The notes under the pieces: generated by a model
The model's input: the letters and a program-made list of their open reading frames with translations, nothing else
The model's database searches: none
What the model was told of the DNA's origin: nothing
Translations under genes and position numbers: made by a program
In this document: in pieces, positions 45,063 to 57,110 of the stretch
How the letters are laid out: each line of letters begins with the position of its first letter
Numbering within the stretch: the first letter of the stretch is position 1
Source: Trachythela sp. YZ-2020
Taxonomy: Eukaryota > Cnidaria > Anthozoa > Malacalcyonacea > Clavulariidae
DNA: 64,000 nt
Reading direction: 5' to 3'
NCBI GenBank assembly: GCA_016169945.1
Contig: JADLSH010000218.1
Span: forward strand, 248,001-312,000

Positions 45063-47169
45063 TAGTCTAGGACCTGTAAAGGAGTTTGTATGCATTTCAT
45101 TTAGGACAGATTATCTCAGCTGTTTTAGGGTAAAATGACCATGGCGGTCAACATGGCATATGTGCCAAAACCCGAATCCGGGGCGAAAGTCCTGAAAATG
45201 ACCACGCCCAGAAACGGCACTGTCGGCATAGCTCTAAATCCTGAACCGCCAAAGCTACAGCCTTTCTGAATTGCTTATAGTGTTTAGAATGGTTGCTTTT
45301 ATGGGTGGTCACTGGAGGGTGAGATTTGTCTAGGTATCATATTTTACAAGAAAATGACTATGCACCATCCCAGGTCAACTGCTAATTATGCATCAAATTA
45401 CTCATTCACCTGGCAAAGTCTATGTTTTCTTATTTCCCAAACATTTTTGTCATAGGATGAAAAAATATGCTTATTTTAATATAATTATTATAAATTTCAT
45501 AAGGAATGATATTGTTTTGTTGAGATATAACACATTTCATTTCACTTACCCCCCGCCAGAACACGATTTCAGCCATATTTTGCCGATTTGTTTGCTTTTT
45601 ATCGCCGAGCCTCGCAAGTATCATCCAAATGTTCTACTTTAACACAATGCTAGTTGACTAAAGAATAATTCAACCAAGTTTCGTCGGGTTTTGGAGTAGT
45701 GCCATGTATTTTATATTCGATTTTGTGTCCTTCGACATTTCCTCAATTATGTAGCCATTGCAATGTCTCGCAGCTTCTCTGCCCGATAAATGCCACTTCT
45801 TCATACACATCTGTATTTATATTACAGTATCCAAAAATAATTGATTGTAGAATAGTCCCAATCGAAAATTGAAAGCTTTACTCCCATTTGGGAGTGAAAA
45901 ACCTTCCCTCGTTCATCAAGAACGAGAATCTAAAACAAAAGGTTCAAAATAATTTGAAAGTCTCGCGCAATCTTCACGAAAACTCCTCGTGGGCAACATT
46001 ACAGGGGGGGGAAACATTTTCACGAATACGTTGGGTGGTGCAAAAATATTGCGTAAATCTCTGGTTTCTTTTTTATAGCTAAAGGAAACCAGAAAAATAC
46101 AAAATTACGCGAATATTTGTTTATTTTGTCATAAAACATATAAACAGTTAAACACACGAACTTTACTTTGGGAGTTTGGGTTGCTGTGATCGCGAACAAA
46201 CGTATTCGTGAAAATGTTGCCCCCCCCCTGTAATGTTGCCCACGAGCGGTTTTCGTGAAGATTGCGCGAGATTTTCAAATTATTTTGAACTTTTTGTTTT
46301 AGATTCTCGTTCTTGATGAACGAGGGAAGGTTTTTCACTCCCAAGTGGGAGTAAAGCTTTCAATTTTCGATTGGGACTATTCTACAATCAATTATTTTTG
46401 GATACTGTAATATAAATACAGATGTGTATGAAGAAGTGGCATTTATCGGGCAGAGAAGCTGCGAGACATTGCAATGGCTACATAATTGAGGAAATGTCGA
46501 AGGACACAAAATCGAATATAAAATACATGGCACTACTCCAAAACCCGACGAAACTTGGTTGAATTATTCTTTAGTCAACTAGCATTGTGTTAAAGTAGAA
46601 CATTTGGATGATACTTGCGAGGCTCGGCGATAAAAAGCAAACAAATCGGCAAAATATGGCTGAAATCGTGTTCTGGCGGGGGGTAAGTGAAATGAAATGT
46701 GTTATATCTCAACAAAACAATATCATTCCTTATGAAATTTATAATAATTATATTAAAATAAGCATATTTTTTCATCCTATGACAAAAATGTTTGGGAAAT
46801 AAGAAAACATAGACTTTGCCAGGTGAATGAGTAATTTGATGCATAATTAGCAGTTGACCTGGGATGGTGCATAGTCATTTTCTTGTAAAATATGATACCT
46901 AGACAAATTTCACCCTTCAGTGACCACCCATAAAAGCAACCATTCTAAACACTATAAGCAATTCAGAAAGGCTGTAGCTTTGGCGGTTCAGGATTTAGAG
47001 CTATGCCGACAGTGCCGTTTCTGGGCGTGGTCATTTTCAGGACTTTCGCCCCGGATTCGGGTTTTGGCACATATGCCATGTTGACCGCCATGGTCATTTT
47101 ACCCTAAAACAGTTGAGATAATCTGTCCTAAATGAAATGCATACAAACTCCTTTACAGGTCCTAGACTA
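45063..47169. repeat. 2.1-kb near-perfect palindrome
   Basis: Two arms of about 970 bp (45063-46032 and 46199-47169) are inverted copies with only a handful of substitutions and small indels by eye. A 166-bp spacer separates them. An identical 84-codon frame appears in each arm in opposite directions (45388-45642 and 46590-46844). It has no recognisable domain and is not called a gene. The spacer itself holds a smaller imperfect inverted repeat (TCTGGTTTC / GAAACCAGA). No target duplication is obvious at the outer ends. Confidence 0.96.
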
Positions 47170-47681
47170 TTGGTGAAAATTACAAGATAGATAGATTTAT
47201 TCTGGTATCATATGTTTTCCATTATTATATACTACCAGTGCATTTAGAATTGACCACTTCAATTGTGTCACACCATATATAGCACTTATTTAAATCCTAC
47301 CTTCAGTTCAGGGTGGTCTAGGGCCACCGAGATACCGCATTAAAATGTTTTCATGCAGTGTGAGTCATCGCTCAGGTAATCTAACTAGGAATAGTTTACA
47401 CTAAAACTGCCCCGGCTGATTATGTAGATACTGCTATAGCAATGGAGATAATGCTCGTATCCCATGTACTATGTCTTTGAGATCAGTGACTGGTATATAT
47501 ACGGAGCAGGAATTCACGTGCTTTGTTCATGTTTTCGCAATTAAACTTTTAGAAATCATGTTATCTTTGTCTGGCTGACAGAAATAGATATCTTGACAAT
47601 TCTATAAAGCAATCAATTGCACACGAATATGCCCCTGGGGTTCTCAAACACTGAATTGATTAAATGAAATGGAAGCGGCGG
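47170..47681. other. Intergenic, nothing recognised
   Basis: No coding or repeat signal supported. Confidence 0.45.
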
Positions 47682-48379
47682 TGTCACAGTGATTTGTGTT
47701 TCCCCGTGAAATCTGTTTCCCCTCGGAACAAAATTCCCTATGATGACCGGACCTTAATGCCTATTGCAGTGCGGGTTTGTGTATAGATATGGTGTAAACG
47801 GGCCGTTAAAAATGCGGAAATTACTAAAAACGAATTTTTATATCTTAGCCAACTGAGCGATTGTTTTTGAATGACATTTACTGACGCGAAAACCTTAATA
47901 GCAGGGCTATTCGCGTTTTCCGCAGAGCAGTAAGGACTGGCTGTTATCTCAGGTAGGAGATAACATACCTTCATACTCGTTATGTTTGTTTTGCATATCG
48001 TTGTGTTTCGCGCACGAATATAACCCTAACCCTATATTAAGCGAGGGTATAAACCAGGAATTTATTCAATAAGGTAAATTTAACCTCGACAACCTTATGA
48101 TTTGTACTGTGTCAGCATAAAAGCCAGGCCAGTAATATCTTTTCTTAATCTTGAACATGGTGTTGTCCCGACCGGCGTGTCCGCCACAGTGGGGAGTAAT
48201 GGCATTCGTTAAATATATGACAATATGGACCCCTTTTAAATTTGGCACAAAAGCCCGCGAATTTTTAATAACATGGAACATTATGCCAGTAATGCAATAG
48301 GTATTAAGTTCCGATCATCATAGGAAATTTTGTTCCGAGAGGAAACAGATTTCACGGGGAAACACAAATCACTGTGACA
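47682..48379 (-). mobile_element. 698-bp TIR element with an integrase zinc-finger fragment (Ginger-like?)
   Basis: TIRs of about 87 bp begin TGTCACAGTGATTTGTGTTT and differ at a few positions. The minus-strand frame inside (48066-48281) encodes CGGHAGRDNTMFKIKKRYYW followed by PGFYADTV, the H-H-type zinc-binding part of gypsy/KRBA2-like integrases. DNA transposons with gypsy-type integrases and TGT ends are the Ginger group. The catalytic DDE core is absent. No convincing 4-bp target duplication was found, so the class is tentative. Confidence 0.65.
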
Positions 48380-49923
48380 TAATTGACCATTCTACAAGAA
48401 AAATGTAATTCCTTATCACTACGAGTCTTTGACGCAATTCTTTCTTAGTTTACAAACGTTTAGAAGGATGACGCCATTACAGTGCGAACATTATAAATGC
48501 GAATATCATAAATACAAATATTATTAATGTCAAATGAGACACCTGTAAAGTTAATAAGCAGTCAACACGTGTAAACTGATCGTATAAAGCCAGCATTAGA
48601 TTTCGCACAATGATATACGATCAGCGTCAGCGATCTGTCGATCTACAATGGCCAAGCACGTTGATCGGTATATATTGAAACTAGGGTACCTGCAAGGTAT
48701 GGAATGCTGCGGGACTGTTATTATTCTTTAGCTTCTTGAAACAAACATGCAAACAAATACGCAACACAAATTATATTCAGTAGACAGTAATTATTGGCAT
48801 TGACCCAGTGGCTTGCGCGCTGTCAGTAGATGCATACCCTAGCATAGTTTGCAGGATGAGACAAGCTAAATATATCACGAAACATGAAAGACATCAAATT
48901 TTGTAACATCTATTTCAAAATATCAATATTTTCCATGTATTGTTCTTCCACATGGAATTCCCACATGAAACCCATGTTTACTGCGATGAGTAATTTGACA
49001 CTGCCACGCAAGGAAATTTGCATATTTTTGTAGTGTATAAAAGCGTTAAAAATATATACATGTGCGCAAAATAATTTTGTATTTGGAAAGCTATAAACGA
49101 AAGCGTTGTTCCATCATTCTGTTCTTACTTTGCTGGATATGTGAGTCACCCACATGTAAAGCACAACTCATTTCAACTCAAACAGAAAGCAAACGCGAAT
49201 GGGTAGAATAACCTTTTAAAGACATCTCTATGTAAGACTTCCATGCTTTACAGCACTAACAGCTTAAGCAAAGCCGAATATATAGTTTATATATAAACAG
49301 ACACTTAATCTATGAAACGCTGAAAGCACACAATCGATCGCATTAGATATATAAATTGAGATCGCCAACTTTCCAAAAAGGAGTAAACAAATGTAAACGT
49401 AACATATAAACAAAAGACAAAATATCCTACCTTGAATGGTCAAAATAGACTTGATAAAAATTCGAAGACTCCGTCCGTCAAAATCGAAAAGCACATGGAA
49501 CTGAGCGAGTTTAAAATTTGTGTTCTGCGCATAGCAAGCGCGCACGACCACAATTCCATGCGCTAAATAAAATTTACTTCAAAACCCCCTCTCTGCATAT
49601 ATTAGGCTGCTGCTACGCTCGCTCGCTTCAGGCTCGCTCGCTCCGCAGCAATAACGGGTAAATTACTGATAAGATGTTTTCTTGCTATAAAACCTGTTGT
49701 TGTATACTTTGTTCGTTGTAGAGCTTTGCACGATCTATGTTGTTGATCTATTTTGTAGTGAACTGCCTTTCATATTAAGTGTTACGATTTGTGTCTGACA
49801 AATCGTAGTTGCTGTGACTGCATGTGTTACTGTTTAACCTTTAACGGTTTTCTCGGTATTTGTCGGATAGAGTCTTTAAAATCTGATTTACATCCTTTAA
49901 AAACCACGCTTCGATGCCTATTA
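48380..49923. other. Intergenic, nothing recognised
   Basis: No gene supported. A short CTCGCTCGCTT/GCTCGCTCGCTCC repeat occurs near 49617-49642. Confidence 0.4.
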
Positions 49924-51029
49924 AGGTGGCTCCCTACAGTAATGCATGAGATGATCGCGGGACGAGAGTAAAAAACGCGTGGCAAGTACGTGGACTTTCC
50001 CACGCAAATTCGACGATCAACTAAAACAAAGATATTTCGCCCGGTTTTTTAAAATAATTTTTACCATTCTGAAAGATTTGTAATGAAAAAACTTTGAATA
50101 ATCCTTAGTTTTATGTGACAAAGCATCAGTAACACCAATGAGTGATTTTAACTATGATACAAATATCGATTGGATAAAAAAAGCTTGACAGCAATATAAA
50201 AGTGAATTTTTCAAAAACATTTTAGATATAATGTTCACTAACAAGAGTTTATTAAACTTTTATTAACTATTGTATAAAAACTGTTAAAGGTTATAAAAGT
50301 CGTTTAGAGATACTTGTATGTTTTTTACAAGTTAAACAGTAAAAATATCACAGTTCTATAGCAAAATACCGACTTGTTCATCTTCAGCAAAATTACAAAA
50401 CTAGGCAAAGATATGTCCAGCTGTACGGCTGTTGAAGCTCGTGAACTGAGTAAATGGCAGGATTCAATTGGACTTAAATCGATCTAACCCTTCACAGTAT
50501 TTCTTGGTTGTCCATGGCTCTCAAATATATTGAATAAACGTCAAAATCAAAAGATAAAAACAACATTTGCCACTCGTTTTTGCACGATGAAAGTGCGCCC
50601 GCGAACTATTATTAAGTAGTCAGCGGCGTTTTTATGTAGGGAATTGACCATGGAATTGACCCAATTTTTCACCTTTATATGCGTTTTACTCTTTAGTTTT
50701 ATCGGTAACCTATCTTCAAATTTTGACCACAAATTTTAATTTTGGTAAATTTTATGTATTTCAATTTTAAAAAAAATCGCTAGTGTAGAAATCTTTATAT
50801 AAAATTTTCGAGTTTAAAAAAATTGCACACTAGCGATTTTGATTAAACTTTCATAATAGTTTCAGAACATTATGCTTAAAACTTATATGAAATAAAAAAG
50901 ATGGGTCACCGACTTTGTTTTTTAGATACGGACAATTTTATGCGCATAGTAACTACCGTTCAGGCTTACGTCTTGTTACCATGGCAACGATGACACTACC
51001 TGAACCGGGTTTTAAATATTCCATAGATG

Positions 51030-53650
51030 ATGAATATTATTATTATTATTATTATTATTATTTAATAGTTTATTAAAACCTCTTGCAGTATTAAACTGAA
51101 TTACAGGTAGTATCATAGTAAAATTAAAATTATATAAACATTAACAATATTCGATATACAAGACTATATTATGGACAGATAAAAATAAAATAAATAACTA
51201 ATTAAAACTCTTCCCTAAATTTAACTGTTACAAAGTTCTGAAATCGATCAGTTCGAATTATTGTTGGTCTGTCTATTCTTTCAGTTCTCAAAGAGTAGGT
51301 GTGGTTCAGAATAGGGAACTGATTGTGGATAAGAGGGTAAAGCGGATTGCCTGGTTTAATATTTACAACAAATTTCTTACAAGCTGCATCTCTACGAACA
51401 CTAAGAGGCTGAATACCCGCCAAGGATAAAGCTTCTACATACGAGGAGGACGGATAGATAATTGCCAATGCACGTCTTTGAACTCTTTCCAGATCGTTGC
51501 TTAACATTTGTGGGAGATTTGCAAAAACTACCGAAGCATACTCCATCACTGATCTAATAATAGCACAATATACAGTCACAATATCCGCACTAGAAACACC
51601 AATCTTCTTCAATTTTCTCAAGGCATATAATCTTTTGTTAGCTTTCTTTATTATATAGTCACAATGCAAAGACCATGTTAAATCACTAGATAGATAAACT
51701 CCAAGTAGCTTGAACCCTGATACAACTTCAATTTGTATACCATCGGTAACGATAGGTTGCCATTCAATGGCATTGTACTGAAGGAAATCAACAATCATGT
51801 CTTTACATTTCTCTGGATTTAATTTCATGTTATTATGCCAAGCAAATGTTTGGATATCAGAAACAGTAAATTTCATCAGTGAAGGAGAATTTCTCGGAAC
51901 AATCTCCATGGTAGTTAGATCGTCAACAAATTTAACTCTTGGGCCCCATGTAGATATAAGATCATTGACCATAACAGCAAAAAGTATCGGGGCAAGCTTA
52001 GTCCCTTGAGGAATACCCCCATTGATATTTTGTACAATAGATGTTGAATTACCAATGCGTACAAACTGAGATCTCTCTAGGAGAAATGAACCAATCCACC
52101 TTAACAGGCTATTGTGGATGTTAAATTTAGATAACTTTGGCAACAGAATCCTGTGATCTATCAAATCAAATCCTTTGCAAAAATCAGCAAAGAACAATCT
52201 CAGTGAACAGTTACCCTTATTCAGGGCCTCTAAGGCTAAGTGAAGGATATATACTATGGCTTGTTCAGTAGATTTCCCCGCTACAGCAAATTGTTTATTA
52301 TCCAGTTGAGGTAGTATGGTAGGGAAAACTCTAGTTAAGGTAAAACCTTCCATTACTTTGGCAATCTGACATGTCAATGATATAGGTCTGATATCCTTTT
52401 CGATGGCATTAGGTGGTCTTTTCTTGGGAATTGGGGTAACAGCAGCACACTTGAGTAAGGGTGGTAAATAACCTTCACGTAAGGATGCATTATAAATGTC
52501 TGCGATTACTGGAGCAAGTTCGAAGGCAAATTGTTTTAATACGATGTTAGGTATTCCATCCGGCCCAGGAGCTTTCCTGACCTTCAAGCTGCGCAAAGAA
52601 TTATAGGCTTCCCAGGTTGTCACAAAAAGTTCCTCTGGAATATTTTCCACAGGTATACTAGATATGTTCTCCATTACTAGTGGGATAAAGTCAGAGGTAA
52701 GACTAACGAAGAACTCATTAATTCTCTCGCACAACTTATCAGTTGTGTCTATAGTGACCCCATCAATAAGATTTTGAAACCACTGTCCCTTCGTATCTGC
52801 CAAACCAGAGAGATTTTTAACTTCTTTCCACCATTTACTCGCATTGGTATCCTTTAGTTTTTTAACGCTAGTGTCATAAAATGATTTCTTAGCATGTTTA
52901 ATTGCATATTGAACTTTATTTCTCCATAACTTGAATAATGGAGAATCCTTGCCATGCTGATCCAAACATTTTTGTCTTCTCTTGATCCAGGACTTAATCT
53001 TGGTATTTATCCATGGCTTATCAGAGCTATGTACTCGCAATGTTCTAGAGGGCAGGTGTTTATCAATTGCTTTGGTAAGAAGTTGATAAAAATTCTCAAA
53101 TTTACTTTGACACGTATTCTTGGTATAAACTTCTTGCCATGAGAATGATGTTATCCGTTGGCCAAATTCACGAATACAGCTATCCCTAGTGTCACGTTTG
53201 ATGATAACTTCTTTACTTGCTTTAGGTCGAGTCAAGTCACCTTGTTTAACCAAAAAGCTATAGTGATCACTAGACCCAATTTTGGGCAATTGTTTAGGTG
53301 AAGTCATGAATTTCGGCTGATTAGTTAAGCACCAGTCAAGGGTTCCTGTATCCCGAGTAAGAATTTCTACAATTTGTGTCAAGCCACACTGGCGTTTAAT
53401 GCGCTTCGAAGAAATATTTGTCGAGTTAGGATTAAAGTCACCCACAATGCAGATCAGGCTGTCAGGGTGATCAACTAGATATAAGTCAACAGTCTTCTGA
53501 ATATAGTCATATAATTTACTATTATCGTCAGTCGAGGCTTGAGGAGGATAGTAAATAACTCCAATTAATATTGAGGATATTGTTCTTGGAAGGCGAGTAT
53601 TACCCTCGAGTATAAAAAACTTCCTCATCTGCGATAATAATCGTTTAAAA
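51030..53650 (-). mobile_element. 5'-truncated non-LTR retrotransposon
   Basis: One long frame is followed on the minus strand by an (ATA)n tail at 51034-51062, as in LINE clades with simple-repeat 3' ends. The 5' side begins within the endonuclease, so ORF1 and the promoter are missing. Precise target duplications could not be read. Confidence 0.85.
51202..53628 (-). CDS. LINE ORF2: partial AP endonuclease plus reverse transcriptase
   Basis: The uninterrupted 808-codon frame starts part-way into the endonuclease (first catalytic glutamate missing) and keeps GDFNPNS (near residue 64) and SSDHYSF (near 120). The linker has KPWINTKIKSWIKRRQKC. RT follows from about residue 345: RKAPGPDGIPN, ADFCKGFDLIDH, GIPQGTKLAPILFAVMVNDL and the catalytic KFVDDLTTME (near 567), then the thumb and C-terminus with VIRSVMEYAS-like YCAIIRSVMEYASVVF. 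It resembles CR1/L2-type clades. The absence of any frameshift over 2.4 kb suggests a young copy. With a defective endonuclease and no 5' region it is unlikely to jump on its own. The listed start is the first ATG of the open frame and is not the native start. Confidence 0.9.
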   Translation of the reverse strand: MRKFFILEGNTRLPRTISSILIGVIYYPPQASTDDNSKLYDYIQKTVDLYLVDHPDSLICIVGDFNPNSTNISSKRIKRQCGLTQIVEILTRDTGTLDWCLTNQPKFMTSPKQLPKIGSSDHYSFLVKQGDLTRPKASKEVIIKRDTRDSCIREFGQRITSFSWQEVYTKNTCQSKFENFYQLLTKAIDKHLPSRTLRVHSSDKPWINTKIKSWIKRRQKCLDQHGKDSPLFKLWRNKVQYAIKHAKKSFYDTSVKKLKDTNASKWWKEVKNLSGLADTKGQWFQNLIDGVTIDTTDKLCERINEFFVSLTSDFIPLVMENISSIPVENIPEELFVTTWEAYNSLRSLKVRKAPGPDGIPNIVLKQFAFELAPVIADIYNASLREGYLPPLLKCAAVTPIPKKRPPNAIEKDIRPISLTCQIAKVMEGFTLTRVFPTILPQLDNKQFAVAGKSTEQAIVYILHLALEALNKGNCSLRLFFADFCKGFDLIDHRILLPKLSKFNIHNSLLRWIGSFLLERSQFVRIGNSTSIVQNINGGIPQGTKLAPILFAVMVNDLISTWGPRVKFVDDLTTMEIVPRNSPSLMKFTVSDIQTFAWHNNMKLNPEKCKDMIVDFLQYNAIEWQPIVTDGIQIEVVSGFKLLGVYLSSDLTWSLHCDYIIKKANKRLYALRKLKKIGVSSADIVTVYCAIIRSVMEYASVVFANLPQMLSNDLERVQRRALAIIYPSSSYVEALSLAGIQPLSVRRDAACKKFVVNIKPGNPLYPLIHNQFPILNHTYSLRTERIDRPTIIRTDRFQNFVTVKFREEF

Positions 53651-53693
53651 ACGATTTATTATAAAGTTAAAATAACTGTAGGGAGCCACCTTA

Positions 53694-54919
53694 TAGGCAC
53701 AACCGCTTGACTAAAAGTTACGGGAACCACTGATTATTTTTACAAAATACAAGCACCTTTTCGGAGTTACCGTCGTTTTGTATCTTGGCTAAAAGCCCAA
53801 TGCAAAAATAGACTTAATCACTTCACTCCTGGGCAATCACATGTCACGATTCCGTCGAAAGTTGAAACCATTCCCGATACCAATGGCGGGTATTACCCGG
53901 CAATGCTTTGCGGGCTAAAACTGAAGAACTGAGATTTTTGTTGCCATATACTCAATACATACGCGATATCATATTACGTGCGGGGACTTCAATATTTGCC
54001 TCGTCAGGTTTTGGCCCTTCGCGGCAATAACTATTTTGAAGGCAGCATGGACAGTGCTGAACCTAGCTAGGGAGTGAGAAAAGGAGGGTGGGAAATGGAA
54101 GGGTGGGGAAGGGGAAGCAAGTTGCCAGACACCCAATGCTCCCTTAACTTGACAGCCCTGACACTGGGATATTTGTCATGTAATGTGGGGATGATAGTTG
54201 AACTATTCTCATATTCATCTACGAATCAATCCCCCGAACAGCTTACGTCATAAACCATACTCGATTCCTCGTAGGGTCTATGCAACCTCGGCGAAAAGCT
54301 TTCCCCCGTATACGCCACATCCGTTTGCCCTTTTGAAACTGAAGTGATGCAGTTTAGAGTATTGACAATTTATGGTGATCAGATTTGGGATTTGCCAGGT
54401 CACATTTTTCTTAAAATTGATTGGCTAGTTGAATTCTAGCATTCAATCTGATTGGTTGTTTTGATATGCAGAACTTCAATCTGATTGGCTCAAAAATGAT
54501 GCGATTAAAGCTCAAGAGTCAAGATGATGCGAGCACAACTCAAAATAATGCGACTTCAGAATTAATCGCACTATTTTTGACTTATCAGACCATAAGAAAC
54601 ACAGTTGATTTCAAAATGAATTATATAATAATTGTTGGAGTATTTCCATACCAATGTAATTCGTGAAGATGGAATTGCACTCCGAAACGTTGTAATTAAT
54701 AAAAAAGGTTATTTTATAGTCCTATATGGTTTGACTTACTCACACGCCGAATTGTTATAATGCGACTTAGAGACATTTTCGTTATACAAGACTTAAACAA
54801 AATTCATCACTATACGAAACACTTATCACTACTCAAATCTCATTTATCACTGCACATGCAAATAGGTTATCATTTAACGTTAAAATAATCATTGGTTGAC
54901 AGAATATTTACGATACCTG
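53694..54919. other. Intergenic, nothing recognised
   Basis: No gene supported. CTGATTGG/GATTGGCT words recur at 54415-54490. Confidence 0.4.
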
Positions 54920-55800
54920 TTCATCTCTTCTATAGCTTCGGACCTAAAGATATCTAGTGAAGCTGAGTGACCTGATATTTGCACAGGTTTGGAACAACCT
55001 GGGATACTCAAAAACAAGGATACAGGTAAATTCATTTTGATAAAATATGGAGTAATAGAAAGTCGAAATAGTCAGGTTTTCTATTATTTTGACTGTTCCT
55101 AAAATACATATGTAGTGGTTAAATAATAGACAAAGCTGTTATGAAAAATAACAAAGGAAAGCTTGTTTGTTTGAAAAATAACAATGGATAAATAGTGCAT
55201 AGTTTAATTAATAGATATGCTTAGATAATATTAAAACAGCATAAACAGTTGTATATTTTGAAAGTGCTCCTCTGCAAGCAAGGATCGTACAATTACTGTA
55301 CGGACGAGTGAAGCAGAATCATATTATAATGGCATTAACTGTATGTCAACATTTGTGTGCTGATTATAATTATGATCATCCCTTCTATAGTTACGGAGCT
55401 GAAGATACTGTATGTATGGAAATTGAGTGACCTGATTTTTACACAAGTTTGAGGCAACACAGAAGAACTACTGTAGCTGGGTACAGGGATACAGGATACA
55501 TTGATTAAACAAGGATAGAGGTACATATAAAAAACATAATAATCGAAACTCCAAATATTATCATTTGTAATTTCAATGTTTCGACTAATATACTTGATGA
55601 CTATATGCTTTTGTGAAAACGTTGAATTGAATATGAAATTATGTTGGATTTCCACTATTTTGAATTTTCTTAAAATAGTTGGTGGTTGACGTAACAGGTA
55701 AACAAATACCAGAATTAATCAATAGGCCAAGTTGTTATAGAAAAAAACGAAAGAAGACTCGTTTATTTGAAAAAAGTCATAGTTCAGAAAAAGTCATAGT
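54920..55800 (+). repeat. Diverged direct duplication upstream of the HEPN gene
   Basis: 54920-55200 and 55378-55800 share, in order, TTCTATAG, GAAGCTGAGTGACCTGAT or its variant, TGCACAGGTTTGG/TACACAAGTTTGAGG, GGGATACAGGATAC-like words, TATTTTGA, and AAGCTTGTTTGTTTGAAAAA or its variant. A third, weaker echo is the leader just before the HEPN start codon (56052-56104: ...TATAGACAG..., AAATGACCTAATTTTGCAACA). These could be repeated leader exons left by tandem gene duplication. Confidence 0.5.
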
Positions 55801-56059
55801 TCATCTTTAAATTGTATATTAAAAGCGGAATTTGTTTATTGTGCCAGTTTGAAAGTAGCATTGATTATAAATTCATAAAGTGCCGTATCAAACACTGAAG
55901 TACACAATATTACGATGTGGGAAAATAATGAAAAGAAAAACAAATATATACCTAAGAAGCTTCAATGTAAATCTGCAATGATTAGATTTTAGTGATAAAT
56001 GGACGTAAAAATGCACTATGATCATTAATGATATTTTCTGCCTTTGTTTTCTTTTATAG

Positions 56060-56930
56060 ACAGTTTGTACTGAAAGAAGTCAAATGACCTAATTTTGCAA
56101 CACAATGGCAGTGAAACCATTTTCTAAAGAACAATTGAATTTCTTTAAGTTTTCGACACTTGTTCTTGATGAGTTCCCCAAAGTGTTGCGTCAAATTTTT
56201 ATCACGATGTGGGACAGCAAGGTTGCTATAAGACCAGGATTCATTGCCTGGGATGACAGTACCAAGGTACGGAACATGCTCCTTACATCTGAAGGTGGTA
56301 AAACTGATATACCAACAACGAAATCAATTAAAGAGTGGGACTGCACAGCTTTGTTTAAAGCAACAATCTATGCCAAAACATTTGGTGTTTCAAGCAGCAA
56401 GGGATCAACTTTGAATGATTTATATTTGAAGAAAGTTAAACCAGCTCCAGGTTCTTTTCATTCATCAGTTCAAAGTTCAACAGGAAATCAAGATGAGACC
56501 TACGCCTTGGCAATTGATCAACTGCGGTTGTTGAGAAACACTCTTTGCCATTCACCCAAACCAGAAATGATTAAAACTGATTTTGATAATTATGTACAGT
56601 TAGTAACCAACGCTTTAACAGCAGTTAATGTTGACACGGCCTTTGTTGATGTTATTGGTCAGATGAGCGAGGATGATTTTCCTACAGATAAAGTTCAAGA
56701 ATTACATGAATGTCGTGTGAAAGAGTTACAAGCCTTCAGCATGTTTCATGAGAATGTGGAGCAGAAATTATCTTCTATTGAAGAACGAACAGAGAAAATA
56801 GAGAATGTGGAGCAGAAATTATGTTCTATTGAAGAACGAACAGAGAAAATAGAACATGTGGAGCAGAAATTATCTTCTATTCATACGATGATAAATAATA
56901 TGAGTTTGGGAGAAAGGGGTAATATAACAG
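56060..56930 (+). CDS. DZIP3-like HEPN domain, coiled-coil protein (first coding exon)
   Basis: The ATG is at 56105 in an exon that begins after CTTTTATAG (acceptor at 56058-56059), so an upstream non-coding exon is likely. The first ~190 residues form a helical domain with the Rx4H motif RNTLCH (R144, N145, H149) typical of HEPN domains, in the DZIP3/hRUL138-like context LRLLRNTLCHSPKPEM. Residues 217-260 are a 17-residue coiled-coil unit (VEQKLSSIEERTEKIE) repeated twice and then partially, matching 51-bp tandem repeats in DNA. The AACAG|GTAACG donor at 56930/56931 fits the end of the exon; reading through adds about 11 residues before a stop at 56965. HEPN domains are often RNases or dimerisation modules. 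Partner exons (NACHT, TPR or RING) are not visible downstream in the window. Confidence 0.8.
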
Positions 56931-57110
56931 GTAACGTGAATATTTCTTTAATCTGCAACGTATAGTGTCGTGCAATAACTCATTTTGCTCCTTTTCCCCC
57001 ATACAGTAGTTTCAATGTAATGGTTCAGTAAGTAACCCCCCCCCCCCATATAGAGACCAAAGGGATGCCGACAATGACGTCATACCGCCAATGACGTAAT
57101 GACCGGAAAT

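Larger units (their letters stand above)
49924..53691. mobile_element. Candidate TIR pair enclosing a LINE
   Basis: AGGTGGCTCCCTACAGT at the left and its exact complement at the right face each other 3.77 kb apart, each bordered by TA (49922-49923 and 53692-53693). The inner side of the right end is reached within about 45 bp of the LINE 5' limit. The simplest reading is a roughly 1.1-kb non-autonomous TA-flanked element (visible mostly at 49924-51030) into which a LINE inserted. The superfamily is unknown. Confidence 0.6.

Noticed and set aside
45388..45642. 84-codon frame present twice in identical form (also 46590-46844)
   Set aside because: Identity follows from the palindrome. No domain or codon signature supports a protein.
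48015..48040. AACCCTAACCCTA, telomere-like
   Set aside because: Only two units; too short for an interstitial telomere array.
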